Shown piece after piece: positions 24,409-30,873 of a stretch of DNA of 33,051 nucleotides (position 1 is its first letter; each line of letters opens with the position of its first letter). The position numbers and the translations under genes were made by a program. The notes under the pieces are model-generated. The model was given only the letters and a program-made list of their open reading frames with translations. It ran no database searches and was not told the origin of the DNA. Origin of the DNA: Deltaproteobacteria bacterium (GTDB taxonomy: Bacteria > Desulfobacterota > Syntrophia > Syntrophales > UBA2210); assembly GCA_026388515.1 (NCBI GenBank), contig JAPLJO010000134.1:1-33051 (forward strand), read 5' to 3'.

Positions 24409-26283
24409 TCACATAAGATCATAGAAGGATTTAATATAGGTAAGTGTTTTTTCCTCCTGTGCCGCCATCTGCGGATTTTTTATTTTATAAAGGGCGATAA
24501 GTTTTTCCCGTGCTCTCCTCTGACCGTAGTTGATGGAAATTGACTTTTCAAAAGCGGCAATCGCCTCATCCATTTTCCTCTCATGAAAGAAGAAATCACC
24601 CAGTAATTCATATTTTCCCGCAGCGGCAAAGGAATCGTCCTGAATCTTCGCAAGATACGCGGTAGCCTCCCCTATGTTTCCCCTCCGGAAATATCTTCCC
24701 CCCAGAGCCAGATCGGCAAATGCCGAAAACGGCTTGCCCATTTCCGAAGACATTTTCCAGTATTGAATCGCCTCGTCCTCTTTTTCCTTTGAGGCAAGGA
24801 TAATTGCATGAGTGTTGAAGTACGCCGTCCTGTTATCGGTTCCCCGCACGGGTAGAAAGGCGATAACGAGAAAGAAGGTGGCAAGCACCACATTCCCCGC
24901 AACTTTGCCGTACTTTTTCTCCCTGAAGTCGGAGAGCAGTATGCATATCTCTGCCGCGGCAAAGGGAATCAGGACGGCTGCAATCGGCAGGCGGTACCGC
25001 GCAGTGGTAAAGAAGACGACAAGGGTTGCCGCGTAGACCGATATCAGGGCAACCAATGCCCGCGTCTTTCTTTCTTTTCTAAGTGCCAGGATACCCGCCA
25101 TGGACAGGGGGAAAATCACCCAGAACACGACAAACGGCGCCTTGAAGACTATCGCGAAGTCACTTATAAAATCAGTATCGTAATGATCGCAGGCCTCAAA
25201 GCGGTTCACAAGGACGAGGAGCTTTTGTCCCATCTTCCAGGCAAAGGCGGTCGGGTGGGCGGTGGCTTCCTTCAGCACTTCCCCCGTCCAGTAGTCAGAG
25301 GCCTCGCGCGAGGTCAGTTTCTTTCCCGCCCTCCGGCTCGCTTCGATGGTGAATTGTATGCCCTGCTCAAAGGGGGAGGAGGAGGCGAATGGAGCGGGCC
25401 GGTAGTAGGGATCGGGATTTCCGAGGTTGTTGCCGAGGTAAAGGTTGAAGCCGGCCTGCGATGTCGTGAGAGCGACTTCACCTGCCACCATGTAATTCCG
25501 TATCACGAAGGGCGCGACGGCGATGCAGAGCCCTGCACCATACACTGCAGCATCCTTCAGAAGTTTTTTCCAGGGGAGCCGGTCCCTGTATCCGTACCAG
25601 AAGAGAATGAGCGGTATGACAGGGACGAGGACGACGGCGTTGGGCCGCGCGTTCAGTACAAGCCCCGCTGCCGCACCGAGAAATCCGATTCGTATGAGGT
25701 TGCCCGTCTGCTGCATATCCTTTCTCTCAGCGCCGGAATCACCGGGGCTCAAAACCTTCACCAGCAGATACGTCACGAGGAGAAAGAGCACAAGTGAGAG
25801 GGATTCCTTGAGCGGTACGATGCTGTAGAGAATAAAAGGTTTATAGAGACAGGCGATCAGACAGGAAAGAAGGCCGACCTTTCTTCCGGCCAGTTCCTTT
25901 CCGGTGAGGTAAATGAGCCAGCATGACAGCGTGCCGAAGACTATGTTCAGGATTCTGATATGGTACGCATCGGGAGAAATCAGGCGATACACGAACGCCA
26001 TGACATAGGCCGGAAGCGGTGCAAACTCGTAGACTGAATTTGAATGAAAGGTGCCCGCGGCGATTTCCTTCGCCCATTTGTGATATATCCTCTCATCCCA
26101 GAGAAGATAATCAGCATACACGGTGCCCGAAAGATTGATAAGGGCAACAATGCGGATGATGAGTCCAACCGCAAGGACGGCAGCAAGCACGAGACCGGTA
26201 TTTCTGTCCAGCCATCCTGCGGATGCGCCGGCTGCGGCGGGCGCCGGATACACGGGCTGATTTTTTCTCTTCTTCTTTCCCAT
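24409..26283 (-). CDS. GT-C (PMT/ArnT-like, GT39-type) glycosyltransferase with C-terminal TPRs
   Basis: 624 residues from the ATG at 26283, which overlaps the TAA of the upstream GT2 gene (TAATG). Around ten membrane helices follow a basic, Lys-rich cytoplasmic start. The first periplasmic loop has LLWDERIYHKWAKEIA, where the Asp-Glu pair is the usual catalytic/metal site of GT-C enzymes that use polyprenyl-phosphate sugars. NLYLGNNLGNPDPYYRP and TARYRLPIAAVLIPFAA are further family features. After the last helix, about residues 500-610 contain two or three TPR-like repeats (AFADLALGGRYFRRGNIGEA, YELLGDFFFHERKMDEAIAAFEKSI). It should transfer a lipid-linked sugar to an exported acceptor, and the GT2 partner immediately upstream probably makes that lipid-linked donor. 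Confidence 0.9.
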   Translation of the reverse strand: MGKKKRKNQPVYPAPAAAGASAGWLDRNTGLVLAAVLAVGLIIRIVALINLSGTVYADYLLWDERIYHKWAKEIAAGTFHSNSVYEFAPLPAYVMAFVYRLISPDAYHIRILNIVFGTLSCWLIYLTGKELAGRKVGLLSCLIACLYKPFILYSIVPLKESLSLVLFLLVTYLLVKVLSPGDSGAERKDMQQTGNLIRIGFLGAAAGLVLNARPNAVVLVPVIPLILFWYGYRDRLPWKKLLKDAAVYGAGLCIAVAPFVIRNYMVAGEVALTTSQAGFNLYLGNNLGNPDPYYRPAPFASSSPFEQGIQFTIEASRRAGKKLTSREASDYWTGEVLKEATAHPTAFAWKMGQKLLVLVNRFEACDHYDTDFISDFAIVFKAPFVVFWVIFPLSMAGILALRKERKTRALVALISVYAATLVVFFTTARYRLPIAAVLIPFAAAEICILLSDFREKKYGKVAGNVVLATFFLVIAFLPVRGTDNRTAYFNTHAIILASKEKEDEAIQYWKMSSEMGKPFSAFADLALGGRYFRRGNIGEATAYLAKIQDDSFAAAGKYELLGDFFFHERKMDEAIAAFEKSISINYGQRRAREKLIALYKIKNPQMAAQEEKTLTYIKSFYDLM

Positions 26284-26975
26284 TACTCTTTTTCTGCAAA
26301 ACGATATTTGCACAATGTCCAGGCTGCCATGATACCATCGGTCCAGCGTATCTTTTTCCCCTCCGTAAAGCTCCGAGGATAGTACCGGATGGGCACTTCT
26401 TTAATCCTGATTCCCCGTTTCAAAATCTTGGCTGTTATTTCAAAGTCAAAGTCAAAGCGGCTGCATTCAAACGGAATCGAATGAATGAGTTCAGCTTTAA
26501 ACACCTTATAGCAGGTGGATATATCTTTCAGCCACTGACCAAAGAGGAAAGAGGCAAGTATTGAAAGCATTTTACCGCCCAGGTAGTACCGCAGGTATGA
26601 GTGGCGAGAACCTGTTCTCACACCATATACTGTCTCCGCTTCGCCTTCTTCAATAGGGCGGATAAGTTTTACGTAGTCGCTGGGGTCATATTCCAGATCT
26701 GCATCCTGGATAATGACGATATCGCCAGTCACATGGTTAATTGCCGAACGAATCGCTCTCCCTTTCCCCATATTTCTCTGATGCCTGAGTATGGTGATAT
26801 CGACATTATCCTTATACATATCTAAAACTGAAGGGGTTTGATCGCCAGATCCATCGTCTACTATGATGATTTCCTTATCAACAGGAACGGCAATAACCTG
26901 CCTGAGAATTGCGGGGAGTGTCTTTGCTTCGTTATATGTGGGAATTATTACAGAAAGCTTCAATGTTCCGGCCAT
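26283..26975 (-). CDS. GT2 glycosyltransferase, dolichyl/polyprenyl-phosphate mannosyltransferase-like
   Basis: 230 residues from the ATG at 26975 (MAGTLKLSVIIPTYNEAKTL). The usual DPM1-type features are present: SVIIPTYNE, IIIVDDGSGDQT, RNMGKGRAIRSAI, the metal motif QDADLEYDP, and DISTCYKVF...FDFDFEITAKI. No ribosome site is visible before the ATG; an in-frame TTG just after it is an alternative. The enzyme should load a hexose from a nucleotide sugar onto polyprenyl phosphate at the inner face of the membrane. The one-base overlap with the GT-C gene supports a donor-maker and donor-user pair. The upstream gap (26976-27218) carries a palindromic repeat and the divergent promoter of the FmdB gene. 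Confidence 0.92.
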   Translation of the reverse strand: MAGTLKLSVIIPTYNEAKTLPAILRQVIAVPVDKEIIIVDDGSGDQTPSVLDMYKDNVDITILRHQRNMGKGRAIRSAINHVTGDIVIIQDADLEYDPSDYVKLIRPIEEGEAETVYGVRTGSRHSYLRYYLGGKMLSILASFLFGQWLKDISTCYKVFKAELIHSIPFECSRFDFDFEITAKILKRGIRIKEVPIRYYPRSFTEGKKIRWTDGIMAAWTLCKYRFAEKE

Positions 26976-27096
26976 TATAATAAGAATATATAAACGGCAG
27001 GAGACTACCACAAGCGATACTCGAAGGCAACGAAGATGAGTCTGTATCTGACGCCCACACGGGTGCACTCCTGCAACACAACAATTTCGGATTGCA

Positions 27097-27139
27097 CACA
27101 TTCACACCCGCAGGGGCAAGGCATGCCGTGCCTCTACAA
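27097..27139. repeat. Palindromic repeat, degenerate copy
   Basis: Over 43 bases it matches the copy at 30731-30773 at 37 positions. The core is an imperfect dyad around GGCATGCC with flanks CAGGGGCA and TGCCTCTA. Conserved flanking bases (CACATTCA...CCCG before, ACAA after) show that the two copies are one repeat family and not two chance palindromes. Confidence 0.8.
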
Positions 27140-27144
27140 TAGAA

Positions 27145-27173
27145 TATGAAGATACGGAAGGTTCTGCTATAAT
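27145..27173 (+). promoter_or_regulatory. Extended -10 promoter of the FmdB/TMTC-like genes
   Basis: TGCTATAATAG (27165-27175) contains a perfect TATAAT preceded by TGN, the extended -10 form that tolerates a weak -35; TATGAA sits at the -35 distance (17-base spacer). Transcription would begin near 27180, about 40 bases before the zinc-ribbon ATG. Confidence 0.55.
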
Positions 27174-27218
27174 AGTGCCGTTCCCGGAATGAAGAAACAG
27201 GAAGGAGAAACTGTCGCT

Positions 27219-27383
27219 ATGCCCACCTATGAATTTAAATGCGAGAAATGCAAAAAAGCATTCTCCATGGTCCGGAGCATTTCCGAACACGCAAAATCAA
27301 AGGTTGCCTGCCCCAAGTGTAAAAGCAAAAAGGTAACACAGGTCATTTCCGTTTTCATGGCGAAAACAAGCAGGAAAAGCTGA
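27219..27383 (+). CDS. FmdB-type zinc-ribbon protein
   Basis: 54 residues, the normal size of the short FmdB/Zn_ribbon_8 proteins. MPTYEFKCEKCKKAF is the family start; Cys8, Cys11, Cys31 and Cys34 (CEKC, CPKC) would bind one zinc. GGAAGGAG lies upstream. An ATG ten codons earlier is in frame, but homology begins at MPTYEF. FmdB was named as a putative regulator in methylotrophs; the real role of the family is unclear, and here nothing in the context decides it. It precedes the TMTC-like gene by 84 bases, probably in one transcript from the promoter at 27145-27173. Confidence 0.85.
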   Translation: MPTYEFKCEKCKKAFSMVRSISEHAKSKVACPKCKSKKVTQVISVFMAKTSRKS

Positions 27384-27467
27384 CAGAGAAAACCACCGCT
27401 GTGCCGTCTGCTTTTAATCTTGAACCAGTTGCTCTGCTGTACTAATGATTGCGGAAAGGCAGGAGCA

Positions 27468-29105
27468 ATGAATTTCAAGAAACGATTCACTTCCCCGTTC
27501 GGTCAGCATATCCTTATTCCCCTTTTTCTTGTACTCATCACGCTCGCTGTCTACTGGAAGGTGCAGACGCATGAGTTCGTTCATTTCAGTGATTATCTCT
27601 TCGTGGTGGACAACAGCCATGTGAACACGGGGCTTTCACTTGATAACATCATCTGGGCTTTCGGAATCGACGAGGAGACCAACTACTGGCAGCCGCTCTC
27701 ATGGCTATCCCACATGCTCGATTGCCGGCTTTTCGGACTGGACGCGGGACGGCATCACCTGGTGAGCCTTCTTTTTCATGCCGCCAACGCCGCGCTCCTT
27801 TTCATCATGTTGACTGTACTGACGGGTTCGGTCTGGCGGAGCTTCTTCGCTGCTCTTCTGTTTTCGGTACATCCCGTCTACGTGGATGCCGTGGCGTGGC
27901 TCTCCGACAGAAAAAGCCTCTTGAGCACACTCTTTCTCCTGCTCACCATCATTTCATATGCGCGGTATTGCCGGCGCCCCGGACCGTGGCGCTATTCCCT
28001 TGTGTGCATCCTCTTCACACTGGGGCTCATGGCAAAGCCTACCATCATGACGCTTCCCTTTGTGCTGCTGCTGTTCGATTTCTGGCCTCTCAGACGGACG
28101 GGGCTTGCAATCGAGTACGGGACCGGGCATGCATCCGCCGGTTCAGCCGGCATGAAGGATTCCCGGGAGCGGCCCATCTTCCCTCCCGCCGCGCTTCCCA
28201 TGTATAAATTGATTATTGAAAAAATCCCCTTCTTCACTCTCTCAATACTTTCGGTTTTCATATCGGGCTACTCCCATACAAGCCGGATTATACCATTTGA
28301 GCATGTTCCTCTTGACCTGAGGGCGGCGAACGCCGTTATTTCCTACGTGAAATACCTCGTAAAACTGGTGTTTCCTGCAAACCTTGCGTTCTTTTATCCC
28401 TACCCAACCGCCATGCCGCCCCTGTGGCAGGTTCTTGCATCTCTCGCGCTGCTCGTGGTGATAACCATCGCATGTGCGCTTCTCTGGCGGAAACGGCCAT
28501 ACCTGATTGTCGGGTGGTTATGGTTTGTCGGAGTGCTGGTACCGATGAGCGGCATCATGCAGAACGGTTTGTGGCCCGCCCTGGCAGGGCGGTGGACCTA
28601 CGTGCCTTATATAGGACTCTTTATTATCATCGCCTGGGGTCTCGGCGACCTTTTATCCGGGCACAGTAGGATTCGACTCGCAGTTCCTTTTATTGTAGCC
28701 GGGATACTTGCACCCGCGACAATATACCAGCTGCAGTTCTGGAAAGATGATATCATCCTTTATTCCCATGCCATCGAAGTGACCGAGAATAATTATGTTG
28801 CACACAACAACCTGGGAGAGGCGCTTCGCCTGCAGGGACGACTGGATGAGTCCGTCCGTCATTTTGCCCGGACCGTCACCATACGGCCCGGCAACGCTGA
28901 TTACCGCTTCAACCTTGCAAGGGCGCTGGAGGCGAGGGGCAACCTTCCGGAAGCGATAGATCAGTACAGAGCCGCACTTCGTATAAGACCGGGTTTTGCG
29001 GACGCTCACCGGTATCTGGCACGGGCATTATATAAAGCAGGCGAATATAAAGAAGCGAGATACCACTTCAATGAATATCTGAAGCTCACGACCGGAGCGG
29101 ACTGA
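27468..29105 (+). CDS. TMTC-like GT-C glycosyltransferase with C-terminal TPRs
   Basis: 545 residues from the ATG at 27468 (MNFKKRFTSP), which has GGAAAGG nine bases upstream; a TTG further upstream is less likely. About ten membrane helices are followed by three TPRs (YVAHNNLGEALRLQGRLDES, YRFNLARALEARGNLPEA, ADAHRYLARALYKAGEYKEA). The pattern NYWQPLSWLSHMLDCRLFG, HHLVSLLFHAANAALLF, WLSDRKSLLSTLFLLL and MAKPTIMTLPFVLLLFDFWP is characteristic of the bacterial relatives of TMTC O-mannosyltransferases. It probably glycosylates exported proteins or polymers from a lipid-linked donor. Together with the GT39-type gene at 24409 it gives two GT-C/TPR proteins within 5 kb. Confidence 0.88.
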   Translation: MNFKKRFTSPFGQHILIPLFLVLITLAVYWKVQTHEFVHFSDYLFVVDNSHVNTGLSLDNIIWAFGIDEETNYWQPLSWLSHMLDCRLFGLDAGRHHLVSLLFHAANAALLFIMLTVLTGSVWRSFFAALLFSVHPVYVDAVAWLSDRKSLLSTLFLLLTIISYARYCRRPGPWRYSLVCILFTLGLMAKPTIMTLPFVLLLFDFWPLRRTGLAIEYGTGHASAGSAGMKDSRERPIFPPAALPMYKLIIEKIPFFTLSILSVFISGYSHTSRIIPFEHVPLDLRAANAVISYVKYLVKLVFPANLAFFYPYPTAMPPLWQVLASLALLVVITIACALLWRKRPYLIVGWLWFVGVLVPMSGIMQNGLWPALAGRWTYVPYIGLFIIIAWGLGDLLSGHSRIRLAVPFIVAGILAPATIYQLQFWKDDIILYSHAIEVTENNYVAHNNLGEALRLQGRLDESVRHFARTVTIRPGNADYRFNLARALEARGNLPEAIDQYRAALRIRPGFADAHRYLARALYKAGEYKEARYHFNEYLKLTTGAD

Positions 29106-29144
29106 CGATTCGATGATTCGTAATAATATGACAGAACGGCGAAT

Positions 29145-30050
29145 CTACAACTCCTCCGGTGTGAATGCCACCACCTCGTCTATCGAAGCGCTCCCCGTGA
29201 AGAGCATGACAAAACGGTCAATGCCGAAGGCGATGCCGGCGGCCTCCGGCATGGAAGCGAGCGCTTCAAGAAATTTTTCCGGCTCAGGGTATGCCGCCAT
29301 TCCCCGCGTACGGCGATGCTCCCGTTCACTCGCGAAACGCTCTTTCTGTTCGCCGACATCGGTGAGTTCCGAAAAGGCATTGGCAAGCTCGAGCCCGCCG
29401 ATATACAGCTCAAAGCGCTCGGCGAGCGTGGGGTCGTCGGCCTTCCTGCGTGCCAGCGATCCCAGCGCCACGGGATAATCAAAGAGGAACGACGGCTTCC
29501 CGCACCCGAGATGCGGCTCAATTGCGGTTACCATAAGTTCATCGAAGCGGTCGTTTAGAATCGCCTCTTCCGCGGAAATTCCCGCATAGCGAAGGAAGGC
29601 GTCACTGACGGCGATGCGTTCCCAAGGGCGCGCAAAGTCAACCGATACCCCGCGGTAGTCCAGCTTCCTTCCTAATCCAAGCGCCTCCGCCGTGAATGTT
29701 ACCATTTCCTCGCACTCATCCATGAGACTCACGTAGTCCGCACCCGTCCGGTACCATTCAAGGAGGGTAAATTCTGGAACGTGGAGCCTTCCGCACTCGC
29801 CGCTGCGGAAGCATTTTGATATCTGGAAAATCTTATCAAAGCCTGCGGCGAGAAGCCGCTTCATGCAGAGCTCGGGAGAGGTATGGAGAAACCAGCCGTC
29901 GGAGGGAACGGCGTCAATGTGGGATTCCGGTGCCAGTGTGGGAACGCGCAGCGGTGTTTCGACTTCGATATATCCCCGCTCATCGAAAAAGCGGCGGATC
30001 GCCTGGATTACTTTCGCACGGATTCGAAGGTTGTGTTCACGGGAAGAAAT
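29145..30050 (-). CDS. epmA: EF-P lysine lysyltransferase EpmA (PoxA/GenX), probable ATT start
   Basis: 301 residues if begun at ATT (30050-30048). The protein is a class II lysyl-tRNA-synthetase-like enzyme without anticodon domain that attaches (beta-)lysine to EF-P. The core is complete: RRFFDERGYIEVETP (motif 1), HTSPELCMKRLLAAGFDKIFQ, HVPEFTLLEWYR (motif 2 region), GGLELANAFSELTD, and GIDRFVML (motif 3). Between the efp stop (30074-30072, same frame) and the first conserved residues there is no ATG, GTG or TTG. ATT at 30050 follows GAGGTG by five bases, an excellent ribosome site, and gives the usual N-terminus length. The first ATG (29864) would delete motif 1. AUU starts are known in infC and pcnB. 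It lies 21 bases after efp, its substrate gene; epmB is not in the window. Confidence 0.9.
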   Translation of the reverse strand: MSSREHNLRIRAKVIQAIRRFFDERGYIEVETPLRVPTLAPESHIDAVPSDGWFLHTSPELCMKRLLAAGFDKIFQISKCFRSGECGRLHVPEFTLLEWYRTGADYVSLMDECEEMVTFTAEALGLGRKLDYRGVSVDFARPWERIAVSDAFLRYAGISAEEAILNDRFDELMVTAIEPHLGCGKPSFLFDYPVALGSLARRKADDPTLAERFELYIGGLELANAFSELTDVGEQKERFASEREHRRTRGMAAYPEPEKFLEALASMPEAAGIAFGIDRFVMLFTGSASIDEVVAFTPEEL

Positions 30051-30071
30051 CTCTGCACCTCTGCGTTTCTC

Positions 30072-30632
30072 TTATTTCACACGAGTGAGGTAGTCGCCGG
30101 TTCTCGTATCGATGCGGATTTTTTCTCCCTCCTCAACAAAGGGCGGCACCTGCACGACGTACCCCGTTTCCACCGTGACGGTCTTCATTTTCCCCGTCAC
30201 CGAATCCCCCCTTGCCCAGGGGTCCGCCTGCGTGACCACCAGATCAACAGAATTGGGAAGGGTGATGCCGAGTGGCCTCATCCCGAAAAAGAGAATCTCC
30301 ACGTCGAGATTTTCCATGAGAAAATTTTTTGCCTCCCCCACATGGTCATCGGTGAGGTGTATCTGCTCGTAGGTGTCATTGTCCATGAAGCAGTATCCGC
30401 TGTCGTCCCGATAGAGGTACTGCATGTGCTTTTCCTGAAGGTCCGCCTCCTCGAAGGAATCCACGGAGCGGAAGGTGCGGTCGAACTGGGAGCCCGTAAT
30501 CATATTCCTCAGCCTGCACCGGTAGAGGGCCTGTCCCTTGCCGGGCTTCACGAATTGAAAATCGACGACTACGTAGGGTTCCCCGTCAATCTGAATCTTG
30601 AGGTTCTTTTTAAGGTCGCTTGCGGAATACAT
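30072..30632 (-). CDS. efp: Translation elongation factor P
   Basis: 186 residues, normal EF-P length with three beta-barrel domains. EF-P enters the ribosomal E site and rescues peptidyl transfer at polyproline. VKPGKGQALYRCRLRN holds the modification loop; Lys32 in PGKGQ is the residue that EpmA would lysylate (Lys34 in E. coli numbering). RTFRSVDSFEEADL, MQYLYRDDSGYCFMD and TVTVETGYVVQVPPFVEEGEKI are standard. The C-terminal DTRTGDYLTRVK ends at a TAA. The ATG has GGGAG about nine bases upstream. Directly downstream and in the same frame is epmA. A sigma-70-like promoter is at 30674-30702. Confidence 0.97.
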   Translation of the reverse strand: MYSASDLKKNLKIQIDGEPYVVVDFQFVKPGKGQALYRCRLRNMITGSQFDRTFRSVDSFEEADLQEKHMQYLYRDDSGYCFMDNDTYEQIHLTDDHVGEAKNFLMENLDVEILFFGMRPLGITLPNSVDLVVTQADPWARGDSVTGKMKTVTVETGYVVQVPPFVEEGEKIRIDTRTGDYLTRVK

Positions 30633-30673
30633 GCGGTTTCTGCTCCCGAGAAATGAGAATCTGATACGGAGGG

Positions 30674-30702
30674 TCTTTAATTCATTTCGTGATAACTGTC
30701 AA
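30674..30702 (-). promoter_or_regulatory. Probable sigma-70 promoter of efp-epmA
   Basis: On the minus strand, a perfect TTGACA (30702-30697) and TAAAGA (30679-30674) are spaced by 17 bases, and the -10 lies about 41 bases before the efp ATG. The -10 matches only three of six positions, so this is moderate evidence. A TATAAT at 30730-30725 lacks a -35 partner. Confidence 0.45.
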
Positions 30703-30730
30703 ACCGGAAGTGCAGCAATTTCTGATTATA

Positions 30731-30773
30731 CATATTCAAGCCCGTAGGGGCACGGCATGCCGTGCCCCTACAA
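30731..30773. repeat. Palindromic repeat, intact copy
   Basis: The core 30744-30771 is a perfect 28-base palindrome: arm GTAGGGGCACGGCA followed directly by its reverse complement. Flanks match the copy at 27097-27139 (37 of 43 positions overall). The intact stem upstream of efp could fold as a cruciform or an RNA hairpin. Similar palindromes are dispersed in many environmental bacterial genomes. Confidence 0.85.
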
Positions 30774-30823
30774 GTCAACGCCGCATATATCCCCGCTATG
30801 AATGGCGATATATTGAGAGAAAA

Positions 30824-30849
30824 AAAAGGCGGCCCGAAGGCCGCCTTTT
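30824..30849 (-). terminator. Rho-independent terminator with C(UUCG)G tetraloop
   Basis: On the minus strand GGCGGCC, loop TTCG and GGCCGCC form a perfect seven-pair GC stem, extended by four A-T pairs, and followed by seven T residues. It lies 24 bases after the stop of the secreted-protein gene at 30874. On the plus strand the same stem is followed by only four T residues. Confidence 0.9.
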
Positions 30850-30873
30850 CTGTAAAGAGAGAAATGAGGGAGC

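Noticed and set aside
29145-29864. epmA starting at the first ATG (29864)
   Set aside because: This would remove the conserved motif 1 segment that is clearly coded upstream in the same frame.
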